The notes under the pieces were generated by a model. That model was not told the origin of the DNA. It did no database searches and saw only the letters and a list, made by a program, of their open reading frames with translations. The position numbers and the translations under genes were made by a program. A DNA stretch of 64,000 nt from Paenibacillus tyrphae (lineage in GTDB: Bacteria; Bacillota; Bacilli; Paenibacillales; NBRC-103111): positions 1-64,000 of the forward strand of contig NZ_BSDJ01000035.1 in the NCBI RefSeq assembly GCF_027925525.1. The letters run 5' to 3'. This document shows positions 22,798 through 30,912 of this stretch, one piece after another. Each line of letters opens with the position of its first letter. The stretch's first letter is position 1.

Positions 22798-24060
22798 ATG
22801 GGGAGGTTATTGGCGGTCGGATGGATCGGGGGCTGCGGGGCGTTTCTCGGCTGGTGGGCGTTTGGCTGGGGCGGCCGGACGGCTTGGTTTTTGTTTTATG
22901 TCTGGGCTTTTTTCGTTGTTTATCTCGGGTTGTTTCGCGCTGCAGCCGGACGCGGACTGCAGGTAGAAAGACTGCCTGCCGGGATGGAGGCTATGCCGTC
23001 CGCTGACCAATTCGTTTACAACGGGGAACCGGTTACGATGGCCTATCGCTTTTCTGCGGCTTGGCTGCCGTTGTTCGGAGGGCGGCTACGGGTGGAGGAG
23101 CGCTGGGTGCACGAGGGTACCGGCGAGCGGATCGTCCGGCGAGGAACGGCCGAAACCGGCTTCCGGCGCGCCGCTGTCATGCGCTGTACGGTGCAGGGGC
23201 TTGACCGCGGCGTGTATCGGCAGGAGGCGCTGATCGTGAGCGCCGTGGACGCTTTCGGGCTTGTGCAGGCGAAGCGCGAAAGCGCAGGCAGCGGGCAGCT
23301 GTGGGTGCTGCCCGGGGGTTCGGGCACGGCGATGCCGATGCCGGGCGCGGCCCCGGAAGGGGCGCGTCCGGCTTCCCGGCGGCCGCCGGGTTCGGACCCC
23401 GTGCCGCAGGTGAGCGGCACGCGGCCTTACGCGCCAGGGGATCCGCTTCGCCGGATCCATTGGCGCAGCAGCGCGCGCACGGGCGAGCTGCGCGCGAAAG
23501 AGACGGAGCTGCCTGCCGCCGGGCGGCAGCTCATCGTGCTTGACGCGGCCGGAGCCGGACGGAGCGCGGGAGCCGCCCTGTGGGCGGATCCTGCGCTCGC
23601 GGCGGCGGTGGAGGCCGCGGCGGGGCTTGCGCGGCGCGCGCTCGAGCAGGGCGCGCGGGTGCGACTGGCCGTCAGCGACGGCCAGTCCGGCGCCGCCGAG
23701 GCGCAGGGGCGCGGGCGCGACGGCGAGCTGCTGCGGCTGCTCGCGGCAGTGCCGCGCGGCGAGGCGCGCGCGGACACGTTCGCCGAGCTCGCGCTGCGCG
23801 AAGCGCGGCTTGCAGGCGGCGGGGCGCTGACGCTCGTCACCGCCCGCGCCGATGCGCAGCTCGCCGCGGCTCTGCGTGGACTGCCACGCGGCGCCGCGCG
23901 CGTCGTTTACGTGCACGGGCCCGGGGCGGCTTGGCCTGGGCCCTTGCACGCATGGGTACGGCAGCTCGAAGCGCTCGGCTGCCCGGTCACGATCCTGGCG
24001 CCGCATGCGCCCGCTGCTGCGCCGAGAGGGGGTGCCGCCGATGCCGCTATCGGCACCTGA
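22798..24060 (+). CDS. DUF58 domain-containing protein
   Basis: A 420-aa protein with two N-terminal membrane helices (residues about 4-45) and the DUF58 signature RPYAPGDPLRRIHWRSSART near residue 205, followed by a vWA-like region (LIVLDAAG). From about 23.4 kb the gene becomes extremely GC- and Ala/Arg-rich, producing several long false ORFs in other frames. It starts 16 bases after the MoxR gene and overlaps the next gene by 20 bases. Function is not established; the group is usually an operon partner of MoxR and transglutaminase. Confidence 0.85.
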   Translation: MGRLLAVGWIGGCGAFLGWWAFGWGGRTAWFLFYVWAFFVVYLGLFRAAAGRGLQVERLPAGMEAMPSADQFVYNGEPVTMAYRFSAAWLPLFGGRLRVEERWVHEGTGERIVRRGTAETGFRRAAVMRCTVQGLDRGVYRQEALIVSAVDAFGLVQAKRESAGSGQLWVLPGGSGTAMPMPGAAPEGARPASRRPPGSDPVPQVSGTRPYAPGDPLRRIHWRSSARTGELRAKETELPAAGRQLIVLDAAGAGRSAGAALWADPALAAAVEAAAGLARRALEQGARVRLAVSDGQSGAAEAQGRGRDGELLRLLAAVPRGEARADTFAELALREARLAGGGALTLVTARADAQLAAALRGLPRGAARVVYVHGPGAAWPGPLHAWVRQLEALGCPVTILAPHAPAAAPRGGAADAAIGT

Positions 24061-26566
24061 CACCGATCCTCGCGCCGCTCAGCCGGCGAAGGATCCTGCA
24101 TCTCCCGCAGCTGTCGCTTCCGGCTCCCGCGCCGCGTTAGCAGCTTGCGTCCGCGCCTTTCGCGAGGCGGCGGCTTCCGCCCCCGCCGCAGCCGCCTCGG
24201 CAAGCTCCCGCGCCGTGGCAGCGAACCGCGAGGCGCCGCGCCCGCCCGCCACTTGGGCGGGAGATGCCGTCCTCAGCGTGCTGCTGCTTCTGCTGCTGCT
24301 CGAGTGGCTGTATCCGCTGGGCAGACTGTCGGAGCTTACCGAGATATACAGTATCGCTCCATTCGCAGTTACATTTGCGGCATTTATGCTGTTGGATACG
24401 TTCCGCCTACCGGGCCTGGCCGCATGGTCGGCCAAAGCGTTATGGATCGTTGCCGTAACGGCTTGGATTCATAACGGACAAACGGTGCCTGCTCCCTCCT
24501 GGTGGCTGCAATGGGGCCACGAGCTGGCTGCCGATGCAGCCGAAGGCTTGCAGGGGAAGGTGGCGAATTGGGAGCCTGCGACACGGACGCTTTGTTTTAT
24601 GGCGGGCTGGGCATTTTTTGTGTCCGTCGTGCAATCGTTCGTGTTGGAGCGTCGGCAGCTAATTTGGTTTCTTGGATTGACACTGGGCTATTTGGCGTTC
24701 TTTCAGATGGTGTTGGCCTTGGATATGTTTCACGCCGTGCTGCGCTGCATAGGCTTCGGACTGCTGCTTCAAGCCATGCTTCAGCCGGGACGGGCGCTCC
24801 GCTGGCGGGGAGAAGCGGTCTCCGCCGCTTCCTCCTCCGGGGAACGGATGCGCATCCTTCCCGTACTGCTGCTGACCGCTGCCTGCCTTGGCGCCGGACT
24901 GTTTGGAGCGACGCTGCATCCGCAGGACATGCGGACACCCGATTGGTCGGGGTATGTCCGGTCGCTCGAAAACCGCCTCCTGGGCAGCGCTTGGCTGCAG
25001 CGGCACGGATGGGCATCCGAAGCGAGAGCCCGAACGGGGTACGGCTCCGACGACGGCAAGCTCGGGCAGCCTTTGCAGCAGGACGACAGCCTTGCGTTCA
25101 CGGCGGTTACTTCCAGGCTTACATACTGGCGGGGCGAGGCCAAAAGCTTCTATACCGGCCAAGGCTGGGCGGCAGTGAATGACCCGCCGGTCGCATTCGT
25201 TCCCCATCAGATGGAAAGGCAGGAGGACAGCCGGCCGCGTTCGGCGGCTTATGCCCTCGTCCAGCAGGAAATCCGTATCGCCTCTCCGAGCTTGAACCGC
25301 CAGCTTTTCGCGGGCGGCGAGCTTAAACGGGTAACGTCGATGCAGTCGGTCGAAGGAAAACCGATTCCGACTGAGTGGGTCTGGAAGCAGGACGCGACAG
25401 ACCGGTATACGCTCCCGGCCTTAACGGACCCGCTCGTTTCCTACGAAGTCGACGCTTTAGTGCTGACCGATCGCACAGCGCCGGCGGCCGATGCGGGGAC
25501 CGGTTATGCCGAAGACGTGCGGAACCGGTATTTGCAGCTTCCCGCCTCGCTGCCGGACCGGGTCCACCGCCTCGCGGAGCAGCTAACTGCGGGCTTGCAG
25601 ACCCCCTATGCGAAAGCGGAAGCGATCGAGCGTTATTTAAGGGAGCATTATCCCTACAGCTTGGAAGGGACGCGAGCCGCGGGGGAGAACGAGGACTTCG
25701 TCGACCGGTTCCTGTTTGAGCAAAAAACCGGGTATTGCAATCACTTTTCCACCGCGATGGCCGTGCTGCTCCGCTCCGCCGGGGTACCGGCCCGCTGGGT
25801 CAAAGGATTCGCGCCTGGCGAAGCGGTATCCCGGGCGGTCGCCGACGGAGACGAGCGCTACATCGTCCAAGTGCGCCAAAAGCATGCGCATTCTTGGGTA
25901 GAAGCGTATTTTCCATCGGTCGGTTGGGTTCCGTTCGAGCCGACTCCGGGCTTTACCCTTACGGGAGGAGCTCCCGCTGACGAGACTCCTGCGGCTGCTT
26001 CAACCGCCGCTTTGACGGCAAATAACGAAGTGGGCAAGCCGTCGATCGTATCGCAATGGGCTTCAACGCTGACAGATTTCGCAAATACCGCACTGAATCG
26101 TGTAAAAGCGACGTTATCCGCGGCTGTCGCCTCGGTCGAAGGGGGGATGCACGCCGCAGTGCCCTTTTTACAGAGCGCGCTTTTCCTCTGGCCGATAGCG
26201 CCGCTCCTTGCTGGTGGCTTCCTTATGGCGTTCCTCAGCATGAATCGAGCCCGGCAACGCGGCCCAACACAGACCTCCGACTCCCACGGCAGCTTGCGCC
26301 GGGCCTCGCTGCACCGCTTTGCCGACCGGCTGTGGCGGCGGCTGCAGCGCTCGTACGGCCGTGCGGCACCGCAGCAAACGCTGCGCGAATACGTGAATAC
26401 CCGCCGCTGCCGCAGTGAGACGCAGCGCATGACGCTGTTCCAACTGGCACAGCTGCTTGAAACGGTACGCTATGCCGATCCGGATGGCCCGCAGGAGCAG
26501 GTCACCCGCCGTATGCTCACGGACGCATGGCGGCGCCTGCGTCAAAGCCGCAGCCTGGAACCGTAG
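24041..26566 (+). CDS. membrane transglutaminase-like protein (TgpA/YebA type)
   Basis: About 842 aa: a low-complexity Ala/Arg-rich N-terminus (to about residue 75), six or so membrane helices (about 80-310), an extracellular transglutaminase core and a C-terminal membrane helix (about 710) with a cytoplasmic helical tail (DUF4129-like). Core residues are Cys566 in GYCNHF, His617 in HAHSW and Glu633 in PFEPTPGF, where many relatives have Asp. The enzyme may act as a protease or crosslinker at the cell surface. ATG 24041 follows GAGAGGGGG by eight bases and overlaps the DUF58 gene by 20 bases; the open frame upstream to 23852 is a GC artefact. Confidence 0.82.
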   Translation: MPLSAPDTDPRAAQPAKDPASPAAVASGSRAALAACVRAFREAAASAPAAAASASSRAVAANREAPRPPATWAGDAVLSVLLLLLLLEWLYPLGRLSELTEIYSIAPFAVTFAAFMLLDTFRLPGLAAWSAKALWIVAVTAWIHNGQTVPAPSWWLQWGHELAADAAEGLQGKVANWEPATRTLCFMAGWAFFVSVVQSFVLERRQLIWFLGLTLGYLAFFQMVLALDMFHAVLRCIGFGLLLQAMLQPGRALRWRGEAVSAASSSGERMRILPVLLLTAACLGAGLFGATLHPQDMRTPDWSGYVRSLENRLLGSAWLQRHGWASEARARTGYGSDDGKLGQPLQQDDSLAFTAVTSRLTYWRGEAKSFYTGQGWAAVNDPPVAFVPHQMERQEDSRPRSAAYALVQQEIRIASPSLNRQLFAGGELKRVTSMQSVEGKPIPTEWVWKQDATDRYTLPALTDPLVSYEVDALVLTDRTAPAADAGTGYAEDVRNRYLQLPASLPDRVHRLAEQLTAGLQTPYAKAEAIERYLREHYPYSLEGTRAAGENEDFVDRFLFEQKTGYCNHFSTAMAVLLRSAGVPARWVKGFAPGEAVSRAVADGDERYIVQVRQKHAHSWVEAYFPSVGWVPFEPTPGFTLTGGAPADETPAAASTAALTANNEVGKPSIVSQWASTLTDFANTALNRVKATLSAAVASVEGGMHAAVPFLQSALFLWPIAPLLAGGFLMAFLSMNRARQRGPTQTSDSHGSLRRASLHRFADRLWRRLQRSYGRAAPQQTLREYVNTRRCRSETQRMTLFQLAQLLETVRYADPDGPQEQVTRRMLTDAWRRLRQSRSLEP

Positions 26567-27018
26567 GCGCTCTTCCACGAAGAGCCGCCTTCCGTTCCGG
26601 GCTTTTCTCTTCCGTCCTGTCGGTCCGTGCAGCCTCTTCTTGTCCACAGCGAGCCCGCGACAACTGGTGATTATATGCAAACCACTCACAGCTTACCTAC
26701 AATGCACATCCGAATAAAGGAGTATCGTATCACCCACATCTCCCCAGCGGCCTGCGTCACTGTTTCGTTTATCCACATATTCCCGGCATCGTATTCGATG
26801 CCGCACTTGTCCACATCGCGGGGGCGAACCGAATACGAATACTCCCGGACCGGCTTTCCTTTCCCCGAAACCCTTTTTTGGGGCTTAATGGAAGAGTTAT
26901 AACGCTTACATCGGCCCTGTGGCGCGACTTTCCGCTCAGGCATTGCCCTTTGCCGGGCAGAAGTTTATAATAAGTTTCATTGAAAACGAACGAAGAAGCC
27001 AGGAGGAACTTACTTAAC
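26567..27018 (+). other. guaA upstream region with DnaA-box-like sites
   Basis: A 452-base gap. It holds one exact DnaA box TTATCCACA (26769-26777) and two one-mismatch copies TTGTCCACA (26640-26648, 26817-26825), all in the same orientation. A CCCC/GGGG hairpin near 26862-26884 has a T-run in its loop. I find no riboswitch, no convincing protein gene, and no clear SigA promoter. The guaA ribosome site AGGAGG (27001-27006) ends the gap. Confidence 0.4.
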
Positions 27019-28557
27019 ATGGACAAGCCGAACGAAATCATTGTGGTGCTCGACTTTGGCGGACAGTACAACCAGCTCATCGCCCGTCGGATTCGCGACT
27101 TGGGCGTTTACAGCGAATTGCTCCCTTACAACACCCCGATTGAAAAAATCAGAGCGCTGCAGCCAAAAGGCATCATCTTCTCGGGAGGCCCTGCCAGCGT
27201 GTACGGAGAAGCATCGCCGCTGGTTGACCCGGCCGTGTACGAGCTTGGCGTGCCGATTTTCGGAATTTGCTATGGCATGCAACTGATGGCGCATCAATTG
27301 CAGGGCAAGGTGGAACGGGCGTCGAAGCGGGAATACGGCAAAGCCGAGGTCGATTTCACCGACGCGTGCGGATTGGTGCATGGCCTCGATAAAAAACAAA
27401 CGGTTTGGATGAGCCACAGCGACCTTGTTGTCCAAGCGCCGGAAGGCTTCGTCATTGACGCAAGCACCGAGCACGCTCCCGTAGCGGCCATGAGCCATCC
27501 GGAGAAAAAAATGTTCGCCGTTCAATTCCATCCGGAAGTGCGTCACTCCGTCTACGGCAATGATATCATCCGCAACTTCCTGTATCATATTTGCGGCTGC
27601 GAAGGCAAGTGGAGCATGGAGACGTTCATCGAAGATACGATCCGCGACATCCGCAATCAGGTTGGCGACAAAAAAGTGCTTTGCGCGCTCAGCGGCGGCG
27701 TCGATTCGTCCGTCGTGGCGGCACTCATCCATAAAGCGATCGGCGATCAATTGACTTGTATGTTCATCGATCACGGTCTGCTGCGCAAAGGCGAAGCGGA
27801 AGGTGTCATGGATACGTTTGTCGGCAAATTCGATATGCATGTGGTCAAAATCGACGCGCGCGAACGGTTCCTCGGCAAGCTCGCAGGCGTGGACGATCCG
27901 GAACAAAAACGCAAAATCATCGGCACGGAATTCATCCGCGTCTTTGAAGAAGAATCGGCCAAGCTCGGCGATTTCGCGTTCCTTGCTCAAGGCACGCTGT
28001 ACACGGATATTGTAGAAAGCGGCACGGCAACGGCGCAAACGATCAAATCGCACCATAACGTTGGCGGTTTGCCGGAAGATATGAAGTTCCAGCTCGTGGA
28101 GCCGCTCAAAGCGCTGTTCAAGGACGAGGTCCGCAAGGTCGGCGAGGAATGCGGCCTTCCGGCGGCTATCGTATGGCGCCAGCCGTTCCCGGGTCCGGGA
28201 CTTGCGATCCGCGTGCTCGGCGAAGTCACGGAGGAGAAGCTGCACATCGTACGCGAATCCGACGCGATTCTTCGCGACGAGATCGCCAAAGCCGGTCTTG
28301 ACCGCGAAATTTGGCAATATTTCACCGCGCTTCCGAATATGAAAAGCGTCGGCGTCATGGGGGACGAGCGTACGTATTCGTACACCGTCGGCATCCGCGC
28401 TGTCACGTCGATCGACGGCATGACCGCCGATTGGGCGCGTATTCCGTGGGACGTGCTGGAAAAAATTTCGGTGCGGATCGTCAACGAGGTCGACAACGTC
28501 AACCGCATCGTGTACGATGTCACCTCCAAGCCGCCGGCTACCATCGAGTGGGAATAA
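27019..28557 (+). CDS. guaA: GMP synthase (glutamine-hydrolysing)
   Basis: A 512-aa enzyme that aminates XMP to GMP with glutamine and ATP. N-terminal class I amidotransferase domain (about 7-195): nucleophile Cys84 in GICYGMQ, His/Glu pair in QFHPEV near 170. ATP-pyrophosphatase domain from about 200 with P-loop ALSGGVDSS, and C-terminal dimerisation domain ending KPPATIEWE, as in all GuaA. ATG 27019 is chosen (AGGAGG upstream, usual N-terminus) over a TTG at 26980. It is followed by its own terminator and then by the guanine-riboswitch-controlled permease. Confidence 0.97.
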   Translation: MDKPNEIIVVLDFGGQYNQLIARRIRDLGVYSELLPYNTPIEKIRALQPKGIIFSGGPASVYGEASPLVDPAVYELGVPIFGICYGMQLMAHQLQGKVERASKREYGKAEVDFTDACGLVHGLDKKQTVWMSHSDLVVQAPEGFVIDASTEHAPVAAMSHPEKKMFAVQFHPEVRHSVYGNDIIRNFLYHICGCEGKWSMETFIEDTIRDIRNQVGDKKVLCALSGGVDSSVVAALIHKAIGDQLTCMFIDHGLLRKGEAEGVMDTFVGKFDMHVVKIDARERFLGKLAGVDDPEQKRKIIGTEFIRVFEEESAKLGDFAFLAQGTLYTDIVESGTATAQTIKSHHNVGGLPEDMKFQLVEPLKALFKDEVRKVGEECGLPAAIVWRQPFPGPGLAIRVLGEVTEEKLHIVRESDAILRDEIAKAGLDREIWQYFTALPNMKSVGVMGDERTYSYTVGIRAVTSIDGMTADWARIPWDVLEKISVRIVNEVDNVNRIVYDVTSKPPATIEWE

Positions 28558-28562
28558 TCGGA

Positions 28563-28601
28563 AAGCCCGTTTTCTTCGAACGAAGAGGACGGGCTTTTTT
28601 T
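28563..28601 (+). terminator. terminator of guaA
   Basis: AAGCCCGT / ACGGGCTT stem with an inner TTCTTCG/CGAAGAG extension, then a T-run. Confidence 0.9.
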
Positions 28602-28688
28602 CATGCGCAGCCTGCCTGCCGAACTCGGGTTGTCTGTCGCGATTCCGAACGAATTTATCACTGTTACGCAGATTGTTCGGAAAAATAA

Positions 28689-28717
28689 TTGACAATCGCC
28701 GCTCCCGATTTTAGAAT
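28689..28717 (+). promoter_or_regulatory. SigA promoter of the purine permease
   Basis: TTGACA (28689-28694), 17-base spacer, TAGAAT (28712-28717). Start expected near 28724, about 22 bases before the riboswitch aptamer. Confidence 0.8.
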
Positions 28718-28745
28718 AGGGATTGTTGACAAAATAGGAATAACC

Positions 28746-28815
28746 GTTTCGTATAATTCCGGGAATCGGCCTGGAAGTTTCTACGAGATCACCGTAAATG
28801 ATCTGGCTACGAACA
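28746..28815 (+). promoter_or_regulatory. purine riboswitch (guanine/hypoxanthine class)
   Basis: The aptamer matches the purine class: P1 TTCGTA/TACGAA, the CGTATAATTCCGGG J1/2-P2 segment, GTTTCTAC in J2/3, P3 AGATCACCGTAAATGATCT and the 3' GGCTACGAA. The pyrimidine that pairs with the ligand (position 74 in the xpt numbering) is C, predicting guanine/hypoxanthine rather than adenine. A terminator follows, so ligand binding should switch off the permease. Confidence 0.93.
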
Positions 28816-28865
28816 AGGATAGGACGGTTCACGGATATATCCGTGGAGCCTTCTTTTGCTTGATA

Positions 28866-28890
28866 GCCCGGGGTCTTTACCCGGGTTTTT
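28866..28890 (+). terminator. expression-platform terminator of the riboswitch
   Basis: CCCGGGGT / ACCCGGG stem with CTTT loop and five T's, between aptamer and permease gene. A further hairpin (CACGGATATATCCGTG, about 28830-28845) lies between aptamer and terminator and may take part in the switch. Confidence 0.8.
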
Positions 28891-28929
28891 CGTCGTTGTT
28901 CCGATTAAATATGTGGGAGGATTTCTAGA

Positions 28930-30342
28930 ATGGACCGGTTTTTTAAACTGAAGGAAAACGGTACCACCGTACGCACCGAGATCATGGCCGGGCTGACGAC
29001 GTTTATGACGATGGCCTACATTTTAGCCGTGAATCCGAACATTCTTAGCGCGTTCGGCTCCGGGGCGACAGGTATGGACTGGACGGCGGTGTTTCTGGCC
29101 ACGGCGATTGCCGCTGGCGTAATGACGATTGCGATGGGCCTGTTCGTTAACTTTCCGGTCGCGCTTGCGCCGGGGATGGGGCTCAATGCGTATTTTGCAA
29201 CGGTTATTTTAGCATCGCAAGGTCAATTCACGTATCAAATGGGATTGACGGCGGTTTTCATTTCGGGTTTGATTTTCATCGTATTGACGGTAACCAAAGT
29301 GCGTCAGCTGCTGCTGGTCGCCGTGCCGGACAGCCTTAAGCACGCGATTACCGTAGGGATCGGGCTTTTCATTGCGATCATCGGAGTGAAGAACAGCGGC
29401 TTACTGACGGTCGCGGTGGAAGCGGGCAAAGACATTCCGGCGCACAAATATACGGACGTTCTTTCGTTTGAAACGGTATTCCATATCGGCAGCATGAAAG
29501 ATCCGAGCGTGCTGCTCTGCATTATCGGCTTGGCGCTCATCTCCATTCTGATGGTGCTGCGCGTTCGGGGAGCGATTTTGTTCGGGATTTTGCTCACGAC
29601 GCTGGTCGGCGTGTTCATGCACAATCCGGACGGCTCGCCCATGGTGAATTTTGCCAACCTGACAAGCGCCAAAACGACCTGGGTGCCCGACATGAGCAAG
29701 CTGGCGTTCGCTCATTTTGATTTCGCGGGGATTATGCACGCGGGAATCATCTCGGTCATTGCGACGTTCACGTTTGTCGAGATGTTCGACACGTTTGGCA
29801 CGCTTGTAGGCACGGCCAACCGGGCGGGCTTCATGAAGAACAAGGAAGAAGGCAACAAAAAAGTCGGCAAAGCGATGATGGTCGACGCCGTTGGCGTTAG
29901 CGCCGGTGCGTTGGTCGGAACGAGTACGGTGACCGCATTTGTCGAAAGCTCTGCAGGGGTTGCCGAAGGTGGTCGTACAGGTCTTACGGCGGTTACAACG
30001 GGCGTATGCTTCCTGCTGGCGCTCTTCTTGGCACCGATTGCGGCGCTCATTCCGGGGCCGGCGACGGCGGCGGCTTTGATCATCGTCGGGGTGCTGATGA
30101 TGCAGGCCGTGCGCGAGATTGATTTTCAAGATCTGGTTTATGGTATTCCGGCTTTTCTGATCGTGGCGCTTATGCCGTTCACGTATAACATTGCGAACGG
30201 GATTTCGTTCGGGATCGTCAGCTACGTGCTTCTTGCGACTGTTGCGAAATTGGGCGGCAAAGGCCAATACAAGGTCCATTGGTTGATGTGGCTGCTGGCC
30301 GTTCTCGTGGTCGCGCGCTATATGTTTGTCGGCGGAGAATAA
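28930..30342 (+). CDS. pbuG: guanine/hypoxanthine permease (NCS2, AzgA/PbuG type)
   Basis: A 470-aa polytopic membrane transporter (about 12-14 helices) of the AzgA/PbuG branch of nucleobase permeases. Typical landmarks: FKLKENGT...EIMAGLTTFMTMAY at the N-terminus, APGMGLNAYF near residue 78, and FVEMFDTFGTLVGTANRAG near 280, which carries substrate-binding residues, then GTSTVTAFVESSAGV near 338. It imports hypoxanthine/guanine by proton symport. Control by a guanine-class riboswitch and the adjoining guaA agree with guanine-related cargo. Confidence 0.92.
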   Translation: MDRFFKLKENGTTVRTEIMAGLTTFMTMAYILAVNPNILSAFGSGATGMDWTAVFLATAIAAGVMTIAMGLFVNFPVALAPGMGLNAYFATVILASQGQFTYQMGLTAVFISGLIFIVLTVTKVRQLLLVAVPDSLKHAITVGIGLFIAIIGVKNSGLLTVAVEAGKDIPAHKYTDVLSFETVFHIGSMKDPSVLLCIIGLALISILMVLRVRGAILFGILLTTLVGVFMHNPDGSPMVNFANLTSAKTTWVPDMSKLAFAHFDFAGIMHAGIISVIATFTFVEMFDTFGTLVGTANRAGFMKNKEEGNKKVGKAMMVDAVGVSAGALVGTSTVTAFVESSAGVAEGGRTGLTAVTTGVCFLLALFLAPIAALIPGPATAAALIIVGVLMMQAVREIDFQDLVYGIPAFLIVALMPFTYNIANGISFGIVSYVLLATVAKLGGKGQYKVHWLMWLLAVLVVARYMFVGGE

Positions 30343-30360
30343 GCTTGCGATTGTAAATTT

Positions 30361-30398
30361 GCCTGTCGTCTCTTACATTGAGACGGCGGGCTCTTTTC
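30361..30398 (+). terminator. terminator of pbuG
   Basis: GCCTGTCGTCTC / GAGACGGCGGGC stem (two G-T pairs) then TCTTTT. Confidence 0.75.
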
Positions 30399-30509
30399 GT
30401 TTGATGAAAATAAGACGGCGAGCCGAAGTATGCACCTGGAATCACTCGGACTTCGTAACAGAACATCGGCAGCTGGAGTGGAGTTGAGCGGTGAGCAGAT
30501 GGATTTAGA

Positions 30510-30729
30510 GGCTGTGGATATAGTTATCCACAGCCTTTGTGCATAATGTGGGTAATTCGGGAAATCCGCGTCAGAATAACGTTTAGCGTGCTCCGTTTTC
30601 TCAAGGGGAAGTGGATAAGTTTTTCACAGCGAATATGTGGATAATGTGAATAAGTTTGTGGATTCCTTGAAAAAGCCTGATTTTTCTAGAGAAAGTGACA
30701 AGTTTTTATGGGGATAATGTTGTGGATAG
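30510..30729. promoter_or_regulatory. DnaA-box cluster
   Basis: Within 130 bp there are four exact TTATNCACA boxes: 30524-30532 on plus, and 30538-30546, 30636-30644 and 30645-30653 on minus (the last two abutting). One-mismatch copies lie at 30513-30521, 30547-30555, 30610-30618 and 30721-30729. The first pair forms a perfect inverted repeat with 11-bp arms (30510-30520 / 30525-30535). TTATCCCCA also appears twice just inside the next gene (31067, 31097), 30 bp apart. No dnaA or dnaN is here, so a DnaA-titrating or regulatory cluster is likelier than oriC. The rest of the 570-base gap between pbuG and 30913 shows no gene. Confidence 0.65.
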
Positions 30730-30912
30730 AGTGAATAGCTCCGGTATAGGGGATAAGCTGGATAAAGAAGAATGAATTGGGCAAAGTACGAAAAAGAGCT
30801 CTTTAGCGAGGGATTCGGCGGAACATGCAAAATTTCGTTGCTATTGCACGTACAATACGCTGCATACGACGAATTCCCTGATGAGCGATTGGCAAGGGAG
30901 AGGCGGAACATC

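Noticed and set aside
23086..24203. Many overlapping ORFs in the GC-rich patch, both strands
   Set aside because: High GC removes stop codons in all frames; only the DUF58 and transglutaminase frames have recognisable domains.
27010..28695. 561-codon minus-strand ORF over guaA
   Set aside because: Codon-bias shadow of guaA; composition rich in His/Arg/Phe as expected for a reverse frame, with no family features.
30510..30729. Chromosomal origin (oriC)
   Set aside because: DnaA boxes are present, but there is no dnaA/dnaN, rpmH or recF nearby, and no clear AT-rich unwinding region beside them; a non-origin cluster fits better.
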